Shown here piece after piece: positions 18,333 to 26,793 of a DNA stretch of 64,000 nt. A model generated the notes under the pieces. The model searched no databases. It saw nothing but the letters and a program-made list of their open reading frames with translations, and was not told where the DNA came from. The DNA is from UBA1557 sp041675185 (GTDB taxonomy: Bacteria; Patescibacteriota; Patescibacteriia; Magasanikbacterales; UBA922), in contig JBAYUH010000001.1 of NCBI GenBank assembly GCA_041675185.1, positions 15,337-79,336 on the forward strand. The letters are read 5' to 3'. The stretch's first letter is position 1. Each line of letters starts with the position of its first letter. The position numbers and the translations under genes were made by a program.

Positions 18333-18971
18333 TTATTTATTATCATTTATATACTCCAAACCTTGATCATAAGTAGCAACATCTTGTTTGTATTTCTTAA
18401 TTTTTATCAATTCCTCAAAAAATATATCCGCTCTAGTTTTTGTTTTTCCCCCTGCCAAACCATCCCACGGCAAATCTGTGACAGATTGATTTATTATTTT
18501 TATATTTTCATTATTTTCATTAAAATATTTTACAAAAGTTAAAAATACACGCAATTGATGATAAGGTGAGCTTACTAAAATAATTTTCTTCCAATTATTT
18601 TTTTTTGCAAACATCATTATATTTTTTGGATGCATTCCAGTATTTAACGATTTATCATCTATCAAAATTTTTTGTTGTTTAATGCCATTATTTATTAAAT
18701 AATTCTTTATTTCATCAAGATTTGCATCAAAAAAAGCTTCTTTTTCTCCTTGTTGACCCATACGAATATTATTTCCTGAAATCAAAATAATTGGTGCAAA
18801 TTTATTTCTAAATAATTCTAAAACCTTTTCTCCTCTATCAAAACGATCACCTTGCAACCAAACAATAACATCAGACTTTTCAGGCTTTTCAGACATAATA
18901 AAATTAAAAACTTCTTGTATTTTTTTATCAATTTTTTTTAAATTTATTGTGTGAAAAAAAATATCTCCCAT
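18333..18971 (-). CDS. YdcF/DUF218-like protein
   Basis: 212 residues. It resembles DUF218: SDVIVWLQGDRFDRGEKVLELF, IILISGNN, SLNTGMHPKNI, and KKIILVSSPYHQLRVFL, in the order seen in YdcF proteins. No signal peptide or membrane segment, so it should be cytoplasmic. DUF218 proteins have a Rossmann-like fold and are linked to cell-envelope glycans, with little known biochemistry. It sits between pseI and the formyltransferase, where a PseG-type UDP-sugar hydrolase is expected; whether it replaces that step is speculation. Confidence 0.7.
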   Translation of the reverse strand: MGDIFFHTINLKKIDKKIQEVFNFIMSEKPEKSDVIVWLQGDRFDRGEKVLELFRNKFAPIILISGNNIRMGQQGEKEAFFDANLDEIKNYLINNGIKQQKILIDDKSLNTGMHPKNIMMFAKKNNWKKIILVSSPYHQLRVFLTFVKYFNENNENIKIINQSVTDLPWDGLAGGKTKTRADIFFEELIKIKKYKQDVATYDQGLEYINDNK

Positions 18972-18991
18972 AAAATAATCATTATAGTGTG

Positions 18992-20053
18992 CTATTCAAA
19001 TAAATTTTTATCCAGCGGTGTACCACGTTTTATATCTCTTTTGGCAATTTTTCCAATTACATTAAACAACTCTTTTGGCTCCAAACCATAACCAGGACGA
19101 ATACACCTTATATTTTTTGTAGTCAAAATATCACCAGCCTTAACATCCTCTACAACAAACAAAGAACGACGAAATACTAAATTCTCTTTTTCTTTATTAT
19201 CAGATATATAAGTAGGAACACCGACAGTTAGCTCTATTTCTCTAACCACACGTACTAATTCTTTCATTTCTTTAGGTTCCATTGAAAAAGAAGAATCAGC
19301 TCCACCGTCTCCTCGTTTTAAAGTAAAATGTTTTTCAATTATATTTGCCCCCAAAGCTACTGCCACAAGAGACGCTGTTATACCCAAACTATGATCAGAT
19401 AAACCAGCAATAACATTAAAACGATTTGCAATATCTGGTATGGTGGCTAAATTCATTTGTTTCAAATCAGCAGGATAAGAACTAACACAATGAAGTACAG
19501 CTACTTGTGGAGAACCGGCGTTCTTCAGTGTTGTAATAGCCAAACTTATATCATCCTCATTTCCCAATCCACGAGATATTATCACAGGTTTCTTTGTTTT
19601 ACCAATACTTTTAAGTAATTCTAAATCAACCATTTCAAAAGAAGCAACTTTATACAATTCCACATGCAACGTTTCCAAAAAATCAACAGCTGATTCATCA
19701 AACGGAGTAGAAAATACAAGCAACCCCTTAGATTCACCATAAGATTTTAATTCTGTCTGCCAACTCCAAGGTGTATAAGCTTCTTCATAAAGTTTATACA
19801 AAGTTTTACCTTTCCACGAATCATTAACTTTGACTTGAAAATATTCATTATCACAATCAATCGTAAGTGTGTCTGGAGTATATGTTTGAAGTTTTACTGC
19901 ATCAACACCAGCTTCAGCAGCTGCATCAATAATCTGAAAAGCTCTTTTAATATCCTTATTGTGATTCCCGGACATTTCTGCAATAATAAAAGCTGGATTT
20001 CCTGGACCAATTTTTCTAATACCTTTTGGAGTTTTAATAACAATTTCTTGCAT
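18992..20053 (-). CDS. pseI: Pseudaminic acid synthase (NeuB family)
   Basis: 353 residues. TIM-barrel NeuB domain (about 15-260) with FIIAEMSGNHNKD, DAVKLQTYTPDT, KVASFEMVD, and SDHSLGITASLVAVALGA; C-terminal SAF antifreeze-like domain (about 290-350). It condenses phosphoenolpyruvate with a 6-carbon amino sugar to give a nonulosonic acid. The long EMSGNHN start and the KHFTLKRGDGGADSSFS segment are typical of PseI more than of sialate synthase. Neighbours pseB, pseC and pseF support pseudaminic acid. Confidence 0.88.
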   Translation of the reverse strand: MQEIVIKTPKGIRKIGPGNPAFIIAEMSGNHNKDIKRAFQIIDAAAEAGVDAVKLQTYTPDTLTIDCDNEYFQVKVNDSWKGKTLYKLYEEAYTPWSWQTELKSYGESKGLLVFSTPFDESAVDFLETLHVELYKVASFEMVDLELLKSIGKTKKPVIISRGLGNEDDISLAITTLKNAGSPQVAVLHCVSSYPADLKQMNLATIPDIANRFNVIAGLSDHSLGITASLVAVALGANIIEKHFTLKRGDGGADSSFSMEPKEMKELVRVVREIELTVGVPTYISDNKEKENLVFRRSLFVVEDVKAGDILTTKNIRCIRPGYGLEPKELFNVIGKIAKRDIKRGTPLDKNLFE

Positions 20054-20067
20054 AAAAAAATAATTAA

Positions 20068-20760
20068 TTAGTCAATTTTATTTAAAATTTTATATTTTAA
20101 TTCTGCTATTTTCCAATCATCTTCATTGTCTATATCTTGAGCTTCCATTTCATTTATTATTAAAGGTGCATTTTTTTCAACAAATAATTTCTTTTGTTCT
20201 AAAAAAATATTTGTCTTCATAAAATAAAATTGACCACAATCATGATAAACAGGTGACAAATCCTGTGAACGTTTATTCAAATTTTCTGGCCAAATCATTT
20301 TTATAAAATTATTATCTATTTTCAATGCACGCTGTATCACATAATTAAATTCAACCACTGGCAAAACTGAATCAACACCATTTGTTTTCAAAATATTAAA
20401 AGCTTCTTTTAATTTATTAGCTGACACCAAAGGGGCTGTTGGATACAAACAACAAAAATATGTAAAATTCTTTCCCAATTTCTTATAATCAGATAACACC
20501 TCTTCAATTGCGTGGGCAGTAGTAGAATGATCACTGGAGTTTTCTTTACTTCGTAAAAATGGCACTTGTGCACCATAACTAATAGCAACATCTGCAATTT
20601 CTTTACTATCTGTCGAAACCATCACCTCATCAAATATTCCACTTTTCAAAGCTGCTTCAATAGAATAAGCGATGATTGGCTTACCCAAAAATGGACGAAT
20701 ATTTTTTTTAGGAATCCTTTTACTTCCACCTCTGGCAGTTATAATAGCAATATTTGACAT
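20068..20760 (-). CDS. pseF: CMP-pseudaminic acid cytidylyltransferase
   Basis: 230 residues. CMP-NeuA family: IITARGGSKRIPKKNIRPF (CTP loop), VMVSTDSKEIA, YPTAPL, and RSQDLSPVYHDCGQFY, the last being characteristic of PseF. It activates the nonulosonate with CTP for transfer. Its gene begins 2 bases after the stop of pseC and is followed by pseI, so the three are one transcript. Confidence 0.9.
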   Translation of the reverse strand: MSNIAIITARGGSKRIPKKNIRPFLGKPIIAYSIEAALKSGIFDEVMVSTDSKEIADVAISYGAQVPFLRSKENSSDHSTTAHAIEEVLSDYKKLGKNFTYFCCLYPTAPLVSANKLKEAFNILKTNGVDSVLPVVEFNYVIQRALKIDNNFIKMIWPENLNKRSQDLSPVYHDCGQFYFMKTNIFLEQKKLFVEKNAPLIINEMEAQDIDNEDDWKIAELKYKILNKID

Positions 20761-20761
20761 A

Positions 20762-21976
20762 TTATTTTTTTATAAACTCTATTATTTTTTCAATAACAAA
20801 TTCCTGTTCTTCTTTTTTTAATGATGGATACATTGGCAAACTAAGACATTCCTCATAATATTTTTCTGCCACTGGCATATCACCTTTTTTATGTCCAAGT
20901 GACTTATAGTATGGCATAATATTCAAAGGTATATAATGCACCTGAGCAAAAATATTATGCTCACGTAAATAATTATAAAGTTCTTTACGTTTTTTGGTTC
21001 TAATTATATAAAGATGATAAGCATGACTAATACCACTCTTTAATAATTCTTTATTAGTTCCAGCAACAATTTCTATTTCTTCAATATTTTCAAAAACTTG
21101 ATCATAAATATCAGCTATTTCTTTACGTTTATTGATATTATCATCTGCTCTATCTAATTGTGAAACTCCTAAAGCACAAAGAATATCAGGAAGACGATAA
21201 TTAAAACCCAATTCTTGCATTTCATAATACCAACCACCATGATTATCAATCAAAACATTTTGATCTTTTGTTATTCCATGCGTTCTCAATAACAAAAGTT
21301 TTTTATACAAATCTTCATTATTGGTAGTAATCATTCCACCTTCACCAGTGGTAATATGTTTCACAGGATGAAATGAAAATACTGTCAAATCAGCATAGTT
21401 CCCATTGCCACAAAATTGTTTTACCCCATTACTATCAGTAAAATATCCACCAGGAGCATGACAAGCATCTTCTATAATCCAAAGTCCGAATTCATCAGCA
21501 ATTTTTTTGATCTCTTCCATATTGACAGGATAACCAGCCAAATCTACAGGAACAATTCCTTGGTAAGTTCCTTTAGGTGATGTTTGTAATAATTTGCGCA
21601 AAGCAATTAGATCAATAGTTGCTGTAAAATCATTTATATCTGAAAAAATAACTTCCCCACCACAATAACGAATACAGTTGGCAGAGGCCGCAAAAGTTAT
21701 AGGTGTGGTTATTACTTTACTCTTATCATTTATACCAAGAGCTAATGCACTTAGGTGAAGTGCAGCCGTGCCATTTGTCACTGCCACAGCATACTTAGCC
21801 CCAACATATTTTGCGAATTTTTCCTCAAATTTAGCTACCATTGGTCCTTGTGTCAAGTAATCATTTTTAAGAACCGCGATGACTGACTCTATATCAGCAT
21901 CACTAATAAATTGTTTTCCATATGGAATAGAAAAATTTTCTTTATTATTGGATTGGCTCAAATTTTTCATCGACAT
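20762..21976 (-). CDS. pseC: UDP-4-amino-4,6-dideoxy-HexNAc aminotransferase
   Basis: 404 residues, DegT/DnrJ/EryC1 aminotransferase family. AVTNGTAALHLSALALG, VDLAGYPVNM, IIEDACHAPGG and the PLP lysine Lys206 in FHPVKHITTGEGG. In the pseudaminate pathway it places an amino group at C4 of the 4-keto sugar made by PseB. The first ATG (21976) overlaps the end of pseB by 32 bases; a second ATG at 21970 is equally possible. Assignment to PseC rests on fit plus adjacency to pseB. Confidence 0.9.
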   Translation of the reverse strand: MSMKNLSQSNNKENFSIPYGKQFISDADIESVIAVLKNDYLTQGPMVAKFEEKFAKYVGAKYAVAVTNGTAALHLSALALGINDKSKVITTPITFAASANCIRYCGGEVIFSDINDFTATIDLIALRKLLQTSPKGTYQGIVPVDLAGYPVNMEEIKKIADEFGLWIIEDACHAPGGYFTDSNGVKQFCGNGNYADLTVFSFHPVKHITTGEGGMITTNNEDLYKKLLLLRTHGITKDQNVLIDNHGGWYYEMQELGFNYRLPDILCALGVSQLDRADDNINKRKEIADIYDQVFENIEEIEIVAGTNKELLKSGISHAYHLYIIRTKKRKELYNYLREHNIFAQVHYIPLNIMPYYKSLGHKKGDMPVAEKYYEECLSLPMYPSLKKEEQEFVIEKIIEFIKK

Positions 21977-22964
21977 ACTTTTTTATTAATTCTATTATAC
22001 TCTCTACTGTTTCCCATCTATTATTTGTACCAGAATTATATTGGAAACCTTTTTCAACTTCTTTAGCACTAAAATGCTTCAAATATTTTTCCTTTTCAAC
22101 ATTAGAAGGTAGAATAGCATAATATTTATCAAATTCAATTGTATTAAATGAATCACTAGAAGTAATCATTTCCTCATGTAATTTTTCACCTGGTCTAATT
22201 CCAATTTCTATCAACTTAGCATTAGGTGCAATTGCTTGAGCCAAAACTTTAATTTTAAAAGAAGGAATTTTTGGCACAAAAATTTCTCCACCAATAGCAT
22301 TCTCAATAGCCCAAAGCACCATATCTACAGCATCTTCCAAAGAAATATTAAATCTTGTCATGTCCATGTGAGTAATTGGCAAAACATTTTCTTCTCTAGC
22401 TTTTTTTATAAAAAATGGAATAACCGATCCTCTTGAACCCATAACATTTCCATAACGAACAACAGAAAAACGCAAATCACGTGCCCCTTTGATATTGTAA
22501 GCAGCAATAAACAATTTATCAGAAACCAATTTTGTAGCACCATAAAGATTGATAGGTGCTGCAGCCTTATCAGTAGACAAAGCGATCACAACTTTCACGT
22601 TAGTTGCCAAAGCTGCATCAACTACATTTTGTGCTCCACCAATATTTGTTTTGATACATTCATCAGGATTATATTCAGCAATAGGCACATGTTTAAGAGC
22701 AGCAGCATGAACAATTATATCAATACCTTCACAAGCTCTCTTCAGACGTGCTAAATCACGCACATCACCAATAAAAAATCTAACTTGCGGAAATTTATTT
22801 TCTGGATAAACCTGAGACATTTCATATTGTTTTAGTTCATCTCGTGAATAAATAACTAATCTTTTCACATCAGGATAACGTTCTAAAATTGTTTTCACAA
22901 ACTTTTTTCCAAAAGATCCCGTTCCCCCTGTTATTAAAATTGATTTGTCTTTTAAATCAAACAT
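21945..22964 (-). CDS. pseB: UDP-N-acetylglucosamine 4,6-dehydratase (inverting)
   Basis: 339 residues. Extended SDR of the polysaccharide-biosynthesis (CapD-like) type: GGTGSFGKKFV nucleotide loop, YSRDELKQYEMSQ, AALKHVPIAEYNPDE, and STDKAAAPINLYGATK containing the active-site region. It makes UDP-2-acetamido-2,6-dideoxy-beta-L-arabino-hexos-4-ulose, the first step of pseudaminic acid. It opens the pse block directly after the ABC-transporter ATPase gene. Confidence 0.91.
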   Translation of the reverse strand: MFDLKDKSILITGGTGSFGKKFVKTILERYPDVKRLVIYSRDELKQYEMSQVYPENKFPQVRFFIGDVRDLARLKRACEGIDIIVHAAALKHVPIAEYNPDECIKTNIGGAQNVVDAALATNVKVVIALSTDKAAAPINLYGATKLVSDKLFIAAYNIKGARDLRFSVVRYGNVMGSRGSVIPFFIKKAREENVLPITHMDMTRFNISLEDAVDMVLWAIENAIGGEIFVPKIPSFKIKVLAQAIAPNAKLIEIGIRPGEKLHEEMITSSDSFNTIEFDKYYAILPSNVEKEKYLKHFSAKEVEKGFQYNSGTNNRWETVESIIELIKKYVDEKFEPIQ

Positions 22965-22971
22965 ATAAATA

Positions 22972-24249
22972 TTACTTAATTAATTTTATTTCCCAATCTA
23001 AATCTGGACAAATTACACTAGTACGAGCTTCTACACTGGTTGGTCCACCATTAGATTTTATTTGAAACATTAAAGAATCGGTAGCAACAAAATATTGTTT
23101 TACATTGGGCGTCCGCCCGCCAATGGTAATAAAATATTTACCAACATTTAATAAATTTCCAGGTATTTTACAAACATCAATATATTTTCCTGGCATTCTT
23201 TTTTTACCAGTAAATTGATTACGATCATTATCAGAACTACTAAAAACAACCACATTTTCTTCATTCAAAATATAAAAATCTACCAGAAATCCATCAACTT
23301 CCTTTTTAATTTCAAAATCTATGGAAACAAATACTTCATCAACTGAACCAAATTCAGAACAAACCAATCCTTCTTTATTTAATAGACGAGCTGACAATAA
23401 ACAAACTTCAATATTTTTTGCATCATTACTTAATTCTTTATGATGATACTCAGCATTATTTAATTTTTTATCTTGTTGATTTAAGTAATAACTTATCACC
23501 TCATCAGTCGGACCATATTTTATAATTCTACCACCGTCTAATAAAATAGTTTTTTTACACAGACTTTTAGTAGCTGCCAAATTATGACTCACAAACAAAA
23601 CTGTTCTCCCTTCTTTCTTTGTTACATCCCCCATTTTACTCAAACATTTTTTTTGAAACTCAATATCCCCAACTGCCAAAACTTCATCTATAATCAAAAT
23701 ATCAGGTTCTAAGTGTGCTGCCACAGCAAAAGCAAGACGTACATACATCCCCGAAGAATAACGCTTCACAGGAGTATCCAAAAACTTTTCTATACCAGAG
23801 AATTCAACTATTTCATCAAACTTTTTTTCTATTTCTTTTTTTCTCATTCCCAAAATTGCCCCATTCAAAAAAATATTTTCCCGACCAGTCAATTCAGGAT
23901 GAAAACCAGTGCCAACTTCCAACAAACTACCAACACGACCACGTAATTTTATTTCACCAGTTGTTGGTGGAGTAATTTGTGATAAAATTTTTAACAAAGT
24001 ACTTTTACCAGCACCATTACGACCAATAATACCTAGCACCTCACCTTTTTCTACAGTAAAATTTACATCTTTTAGCGCCCAAAATTCATTATCTTCTGTT
24101 TTACCTAAAGCTGTTTTCACTTTACTGCCAAACCAACTAAATGGAGACTTAAAAATATTAGCCAAAACATCACGCAACGCAATATAACCTTGTCTTTCAC
24201 CAATATTATATTTTTTTCCTAAATTTTTTACTTCTATAATAGCACTCAT
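22972..24249 (-). CDS. wzt: Polysaccharide ABC exporter, ATP-binding subunit with carbohydrate-binding tail (Wzt)
   Basis: 425 residues from the ATG at 24249. A longer frame from 24315 only translates an AAAGTC repeat into DFKDFKDF and is rejected. ATPase domain: Walker A GIIGRNGAGKST, signature YSSGMYVRLAFA, Walker B DILIIDEVLAVGD. After about residue 250 comes a beta-rich C-terminal domain (FGSVDEVFVSIDFEIKKE onward) like the Wzt glycan-recognition domain, which picks the terminal modification of the finished polymer. Works with the Wzm permease encoded just upstream. Confidence 0.9.
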   Translation of the reverse strand: MSAIIEVKNLGKKYNIGERQGYIALRDVLANIFKSPFSWFGSKVKTALGKTEDNEFWALKDVNFTVEKGEVLGIIGRNGAGKSTLLKILSQITPPTTGEIKLRGRVGSLLEVGTGFHPELTGRENIFLNGAILGMRKKEIEKKFDEIVEFSGIEKFLDTPVKRYSSGMYVRLAFAVAAHLEPDILIIDEVLAVGDIEFQKKCLSKMGDVTKKEGRTVLFVSHNLAATKSLCKKTILLDGGRIIKYGPTDEVISYYLNQQDKKLNNAEYHHKELSNDAKNIEVCLLSARLLNKEGLVCSEFGSVDEVFVSIDFEIKKEVDGFLVDFYILNEENVVVFSSSDNDRNQFTGKKRMPGKYIDVCKIPGNLLNVGKYFITIGGRTPNVKQYFVATDSLMFQIKSNGGPTSVEARTSVICPDLDWEIKLIK

Positions 24250-24312
24250 AAAATTCTTAAAGTCTTTAAAGTCCTTAAAGTCTGTAAAGTCAAAAGTAAC
24301 GACTTTATAAAC
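24250..24312. repeat. AAAGTC-family repeat between wzm and wzt
   Basis: Five spaced copies of AAAGTC in 9-base steps (TTAAAGTCT, TAAAGTCCT) followed by the complement GACTTTA. Same family as the blocks at 25155-25250, 25499-25610, 27803-27912, 28256-28295, 36893-37033 and 52497-52585. Confidence 0.7.
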
Positions 24313-24329
24313 CAAATGGATTTTAGACT

Positions 24330-25154
24330 CTATATTATATCTGCAAAATAACGTTCTACTTTTTTAAAATAAAAATAACCCAAAAAACAATAAACCAACA
24401 TACTAATTGTAGAGACTTCCAGCAACAGCCAATTTATTTGACCAACACCCAATATCACAACTCTAGCAGTATCTATTACACCAGCCATAGGATTCAACCC
24501 CAAAATCCATCTAAATTTTTCACTAACAATACTGACTGGGTATATCACTGGCGTAATAAAAATCAATAATTGAATAAAAAACGGCAAAACAAATCTGACA
24601 TCACGATATTTGACATTCAAAGAACCGAATAACAAACCAATACCCAAAGTAGAAAAAATAGTCATTATTATTAATAAAGGAAAAAATACTAAACCCAATA
24701 AAGATGGTATATAATGATAAAAAATCATCATACCAACCAAAATTATACTAGCAATCAAAAAATCTACTATATTTGTTATAATTGAAGAAATAGGCAAAAT
24801 AATTCTAGGAAAATAAACTTTGGTGACAATTTTTTCATTTTCCATAAAAGTATTACTCGCATGTGTCAAACCACTAGAAAATAATGTCCAAAATATCAAA
24901 CCAGTGTACACAAAAATAGGATAAGGAATTCCATCTGATGGCATCTGTGCCAATCTGCCAAAAAAAATAGTAAACACAACCATAGTAACAAATGGTTGAA
25001 AAATCGCCCACAAAGCACCTATCGCTGTCTGTTTATATTTTACTTTCAAATCACGCCAAGTAAAAAAATAAAACAAATCACGAAATTGCCAAATTTCGTT
25101 TAGATCTAGTTGCCACCACTTATTTTTTGGTTTGATTATAATTTCCATAGACAT
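24330..25154 (-). CDS. wzm: Polysaccharide ABC exporter, permease subunit (Wzm)
   Basis: 274 residues, ABC-2 type permease with six hydrophobic segments. N-terminal cytoplasmic part has LYFFTWRDLKVKYKQTAIGALWA, the usual Wzm start. It forms the membrane channel that moves a lipid-linked polysaccharide outward. ATG at 25154 or the second ATG at 25148. Upstream is an AAAGTC repeat block; downstream is wzt. Confidence 0.9.
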   Translation of the reverse strand: MSMEIIIKPKNKWWQLDLNEIWQFRDLFYFFTWRDLKVKYKQTAIGALWAIFQPFVTMVVFTIFFGRLAQMPSDGIPYPIFVYTGLIFWTLFSSGLTHASNTFMENEKIVTKVYFPRIILPISSIITNIVDFLIASIILVGMMIFYHYIPSLLGLVFFPLLIIMTIFSTLGIGLLFGSLNVKYRDVRFVLPFFIQLLIFITPVIYPVSIVSEKFRWILGLNPMAGVIDTARVVILGVGQINWLLLEVSTISMLVYCFLGYFYFKKVERYFADII

Positions 25155-25250
25155 AAGTCAAAAGTTTGTAAAGTCGAAAGTCTATAAAGTCCTTCGAGTT
25201 GCTAAAGTCATTACTTTTGACTTTCAACTTTATGGACTTTATGGACTATT
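25155..25250. repeat. AAAGTC-family dyad block
   Basis: Left half has AAAGTC words (GTAAAGTCGAAAGTCTATAA), right half the complementary GACTTT words (GACTTTCAACTTTATGGAC). Lies between the HTH gene and wzm. Confidence 0.75.
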
Positions 25251-25253
25251 TTT

Positions 25254-25496
25254 TCACCACTCCCTCGTCTTCTCAATCGTCTTCATCTTTACTTTTTGAT
25301 ACAAATCCGTCGCTTTCTGATCCACTTCTGGTGAAAGCAAACGCAAAAGTTCATGCCCCAAAATTCTATATTGCTTACCAATTTTATTAGCACGAATAAG
25401 ACCTTTTTTGAGTAGACGTTTCATGGTACTATTACTCACTTTTAGAAGATCTTGAGCTTCACCAGTTGTGTAAACAGAATTTGGTTTGATTTCCAT
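25254..25496 (-). CDS. Excisionase-type helix-turn-helix protein
   Basis: 80 residues. VYTTGEAQDLLKVSNSTMKRLLKKGLIRANKIGKQYRI matches the MerR-like/excisionase HTH_17 pattern: the recognition helix (SNSTMKRLLKKG) followed by the short beta-wing with G-K-Q-Y-R-I. Such proteins act as recombination directionality factors or small regulators. The gene is isolated on both sides by 90-110 base AAAGTC repeat blocks, in the middle of an otherwise tight glycan operon, which suggests later insertion. No integrase is seen nearby. Confidence 0.78.
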   Translation of the reverse strand: MEIKPNSVYTTGEAQDLLKVSNSTMKRLLKKGLIRANKIGKQYRILGHELLRLLSPEVDQKATDLYQKVKMKTIEKTREW

Positions 25497-25498
25497 AT

Positions 25499-25610
25499 AA
25501 TAGTCAAAAGTTCATAAAGTCAAAAGTCTGCAAAGTCCATAAAGTTGAAAGTCAAAAGTTATTACTTTAGACATTATGGACTTTAGACTTTATAGACTAT
25601 AGTATAACAA
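25499..25610. repeat. AAAGTC-family dyad block
   Basis: AAAGTC words (TAAAGTCAAAAGTCTGCAAA) then GACTTT words (GGACTTTAGACTTTATAGAC). Together with the block at 25155-25250 it brackets the HTH gene. Confidence 0.75.
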
Positions 25611-25619
25611 CAAGTATCA

Positions 25620-26576
25620 TTAGGTGTCAATAGAGTTCAAATACCACTCATAAACCTGTTTTATCCCCTCTTTCAAACCAATTTCATCTTTCCAACCTAA
25701 TTTATTTATTTTACTAACATCTAATAATTTTTGCATTGTCCCGTCTGGTTTGCTTTTGTCACAAACTATTTTACCGCCAAAACCTACAATCTCTTTTATT
25801 ATTTTGGCCAATTCTCCAACAGTCAAATCATTTCCCGTACCAATATTCAAAAACATCTCACCTCTTTCATTTTCTTTTTTATTAGGATCAAAATTTTGTA
25901 AAACAAATAGACAAGCCCGAGCCAAATCATCCACATGTAAAAATTCTCTTCTAGGTCTGCCTGTTCCCCAAATCTCTACTTGTTTTTTGTTATTTATATT
26001 TGCTTCATGAAATTTACGAATAAGCGCTGGCAAAACATGAGAAGTTTCCAAATCAAAATTATCATTTGGTCCATACAAATTAGTTGGCATCACAGCAATA
26101 AAATTAGTACCATATTGTCTATTGTAGCTTTGGCACATTTTTATACCAGCAATCTTAGCAATAGCATAAGGCTCATTGGTTTTTTCTAGTTCACCTGTCA
26201 TTAAATATTCTTCTTTGATAGGCTGTAGGCAATCTTTTGGATAGATACAAGACGAACCCAAAAATAACAGCTTCTTTACTCCAGACAAATAAGCATTATG
26301 AATAATATTATTTTGTATTTGTAAATTTTGATAAAGAAAATCTGCTGGATAATTATTATTAGCAAGAATTCCCCCGACTTTGGCTGCTGCCAAAATTACA
26401 TAATCTGGTCTTTCTGATACAAAAAAATCCGCCACAGCTTTGGCATCTATCAAATCTAATTCTTCTCTTGTTCTTACAACCAAATTATTATAACCTTCAG
26501 TTTTCAATTTGCGAACAATAGCCGAACCGACCATACCGTTGTGACCGGCGATGTATATTTTGGAATTTTTATCCAT
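25620..26576 (-). CDS. fcl: GDP-L-fucose synthase
   Basis: 318 residues. NADP-binding GHNGMVGSAIVRKL, then AAAKVGGILANN, LGSSCIYPKDCLQPIKE, and the catalytic Y-AIA-K (NEPYAIAKIAG). It epimerises and reduces GDP-4-keto-6-deoxymannose to GDP-L-fucose, acting after Gmd, which is encoded next to it. The product is the donor for the GT11 fucosyltransferase at 6017-6808. Confidence 0.93.
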   Translation of the reverse strand: MDKNSKIYIAGHNGMVGSAIVRKLKTEGYNNLVVRTREELDLIDAKAVADFFVSERPDYVILAAAKVGGILANNNYPADFLYQNLQIQNNIIHNAYLSGVKKLLFLGSSCIYPKDCLQPIKEEYLMTGELEKTNEPYAIAKIAGIKMCQSYNRQYGTNFIAVMPTNLYGPNDNFDLETSHVLPALIRKFHEANINNKKQVEIWGTGRPRREFLHVDDLARACLFVLQNFDPNKKENERGEMFLNIGTGNDLTVGELAKIIKEIVGFGGKIVCDKSKPDGTMQKLLDVSKINKLGWKDEIGLKEGIKQVYEWYLNSIDT

Positions 26577-26612
26577 ACTTTCTTTAAAAATATATCAAAA
26601 TTATTAGTTTAG

Positions 26613-26716
26613 ATTCTCCCCCTAGTAGGGGGAGTCAGAGGGGGGTCTTTAGTAAAATAAAACGTTTTGTTTTATACTCCAGACCTCCCCTAACCCCTCC
26701 TAATAGGAGGGGGATC
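26613..26716. repeat. 104-base near-palindrome rich in CCCCCT/AGGGGG
   Basis: The left half (CTCCCCCTAGTAGGGGGAG, then AGAGGGGGGTCT, then AGTAAAATAAAAC) is mirrored as its complement on the right (GTTTTGTTTTATACT, AGACCTCCCC, CCTCCTAATAGGAGGGGG). Match is about 80 per cent over 50-base arms. Each arm itself contains a small hairpin. Confidence 0.7.
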
Positions 26717-26727
26717 AAACAAAATCC

Positions 26728-26751
26728 ATCTTCAAACTTGTTTATACTCAT
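26728..26751 (-). pseudogene. 5' fragment of an S23/four-helix-bundle gene
   Basis: The first eight codons read MSINKFED, against MSIDKFED in the intact gene at 27908-28255. The upstream 49 bases (shared start region plus AAAGTC leader) differ from that gene's leader at one position. After codon 8 the sequence turns into an unrelated G-rich palindrome, so the rest of the gene has been lost or replaced. Confidence 0.65.
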
Positions 26752-26791
26752 ACACTTTCGACTTTATGGACTTTACAGACTTTATGGACTA
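26743..26791. repeat. 49-base direct repeat, copy 1 (S23 leader)
   Basis: Identical to 28247-28295 except one base (C at 26753, T at 28257). Contains GACTTTATGGACTTTACAGA of the AAAGTC family. Confidence 0.85.
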
Positions 26792-26793
26792 TT

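Noticed and set aside
24250..24315. Extended N-terminus of wzt
   Set aside because: It is a translation of the AAAGTC repeat (DFKDFKDF) and not part of the ABC ATPase family.
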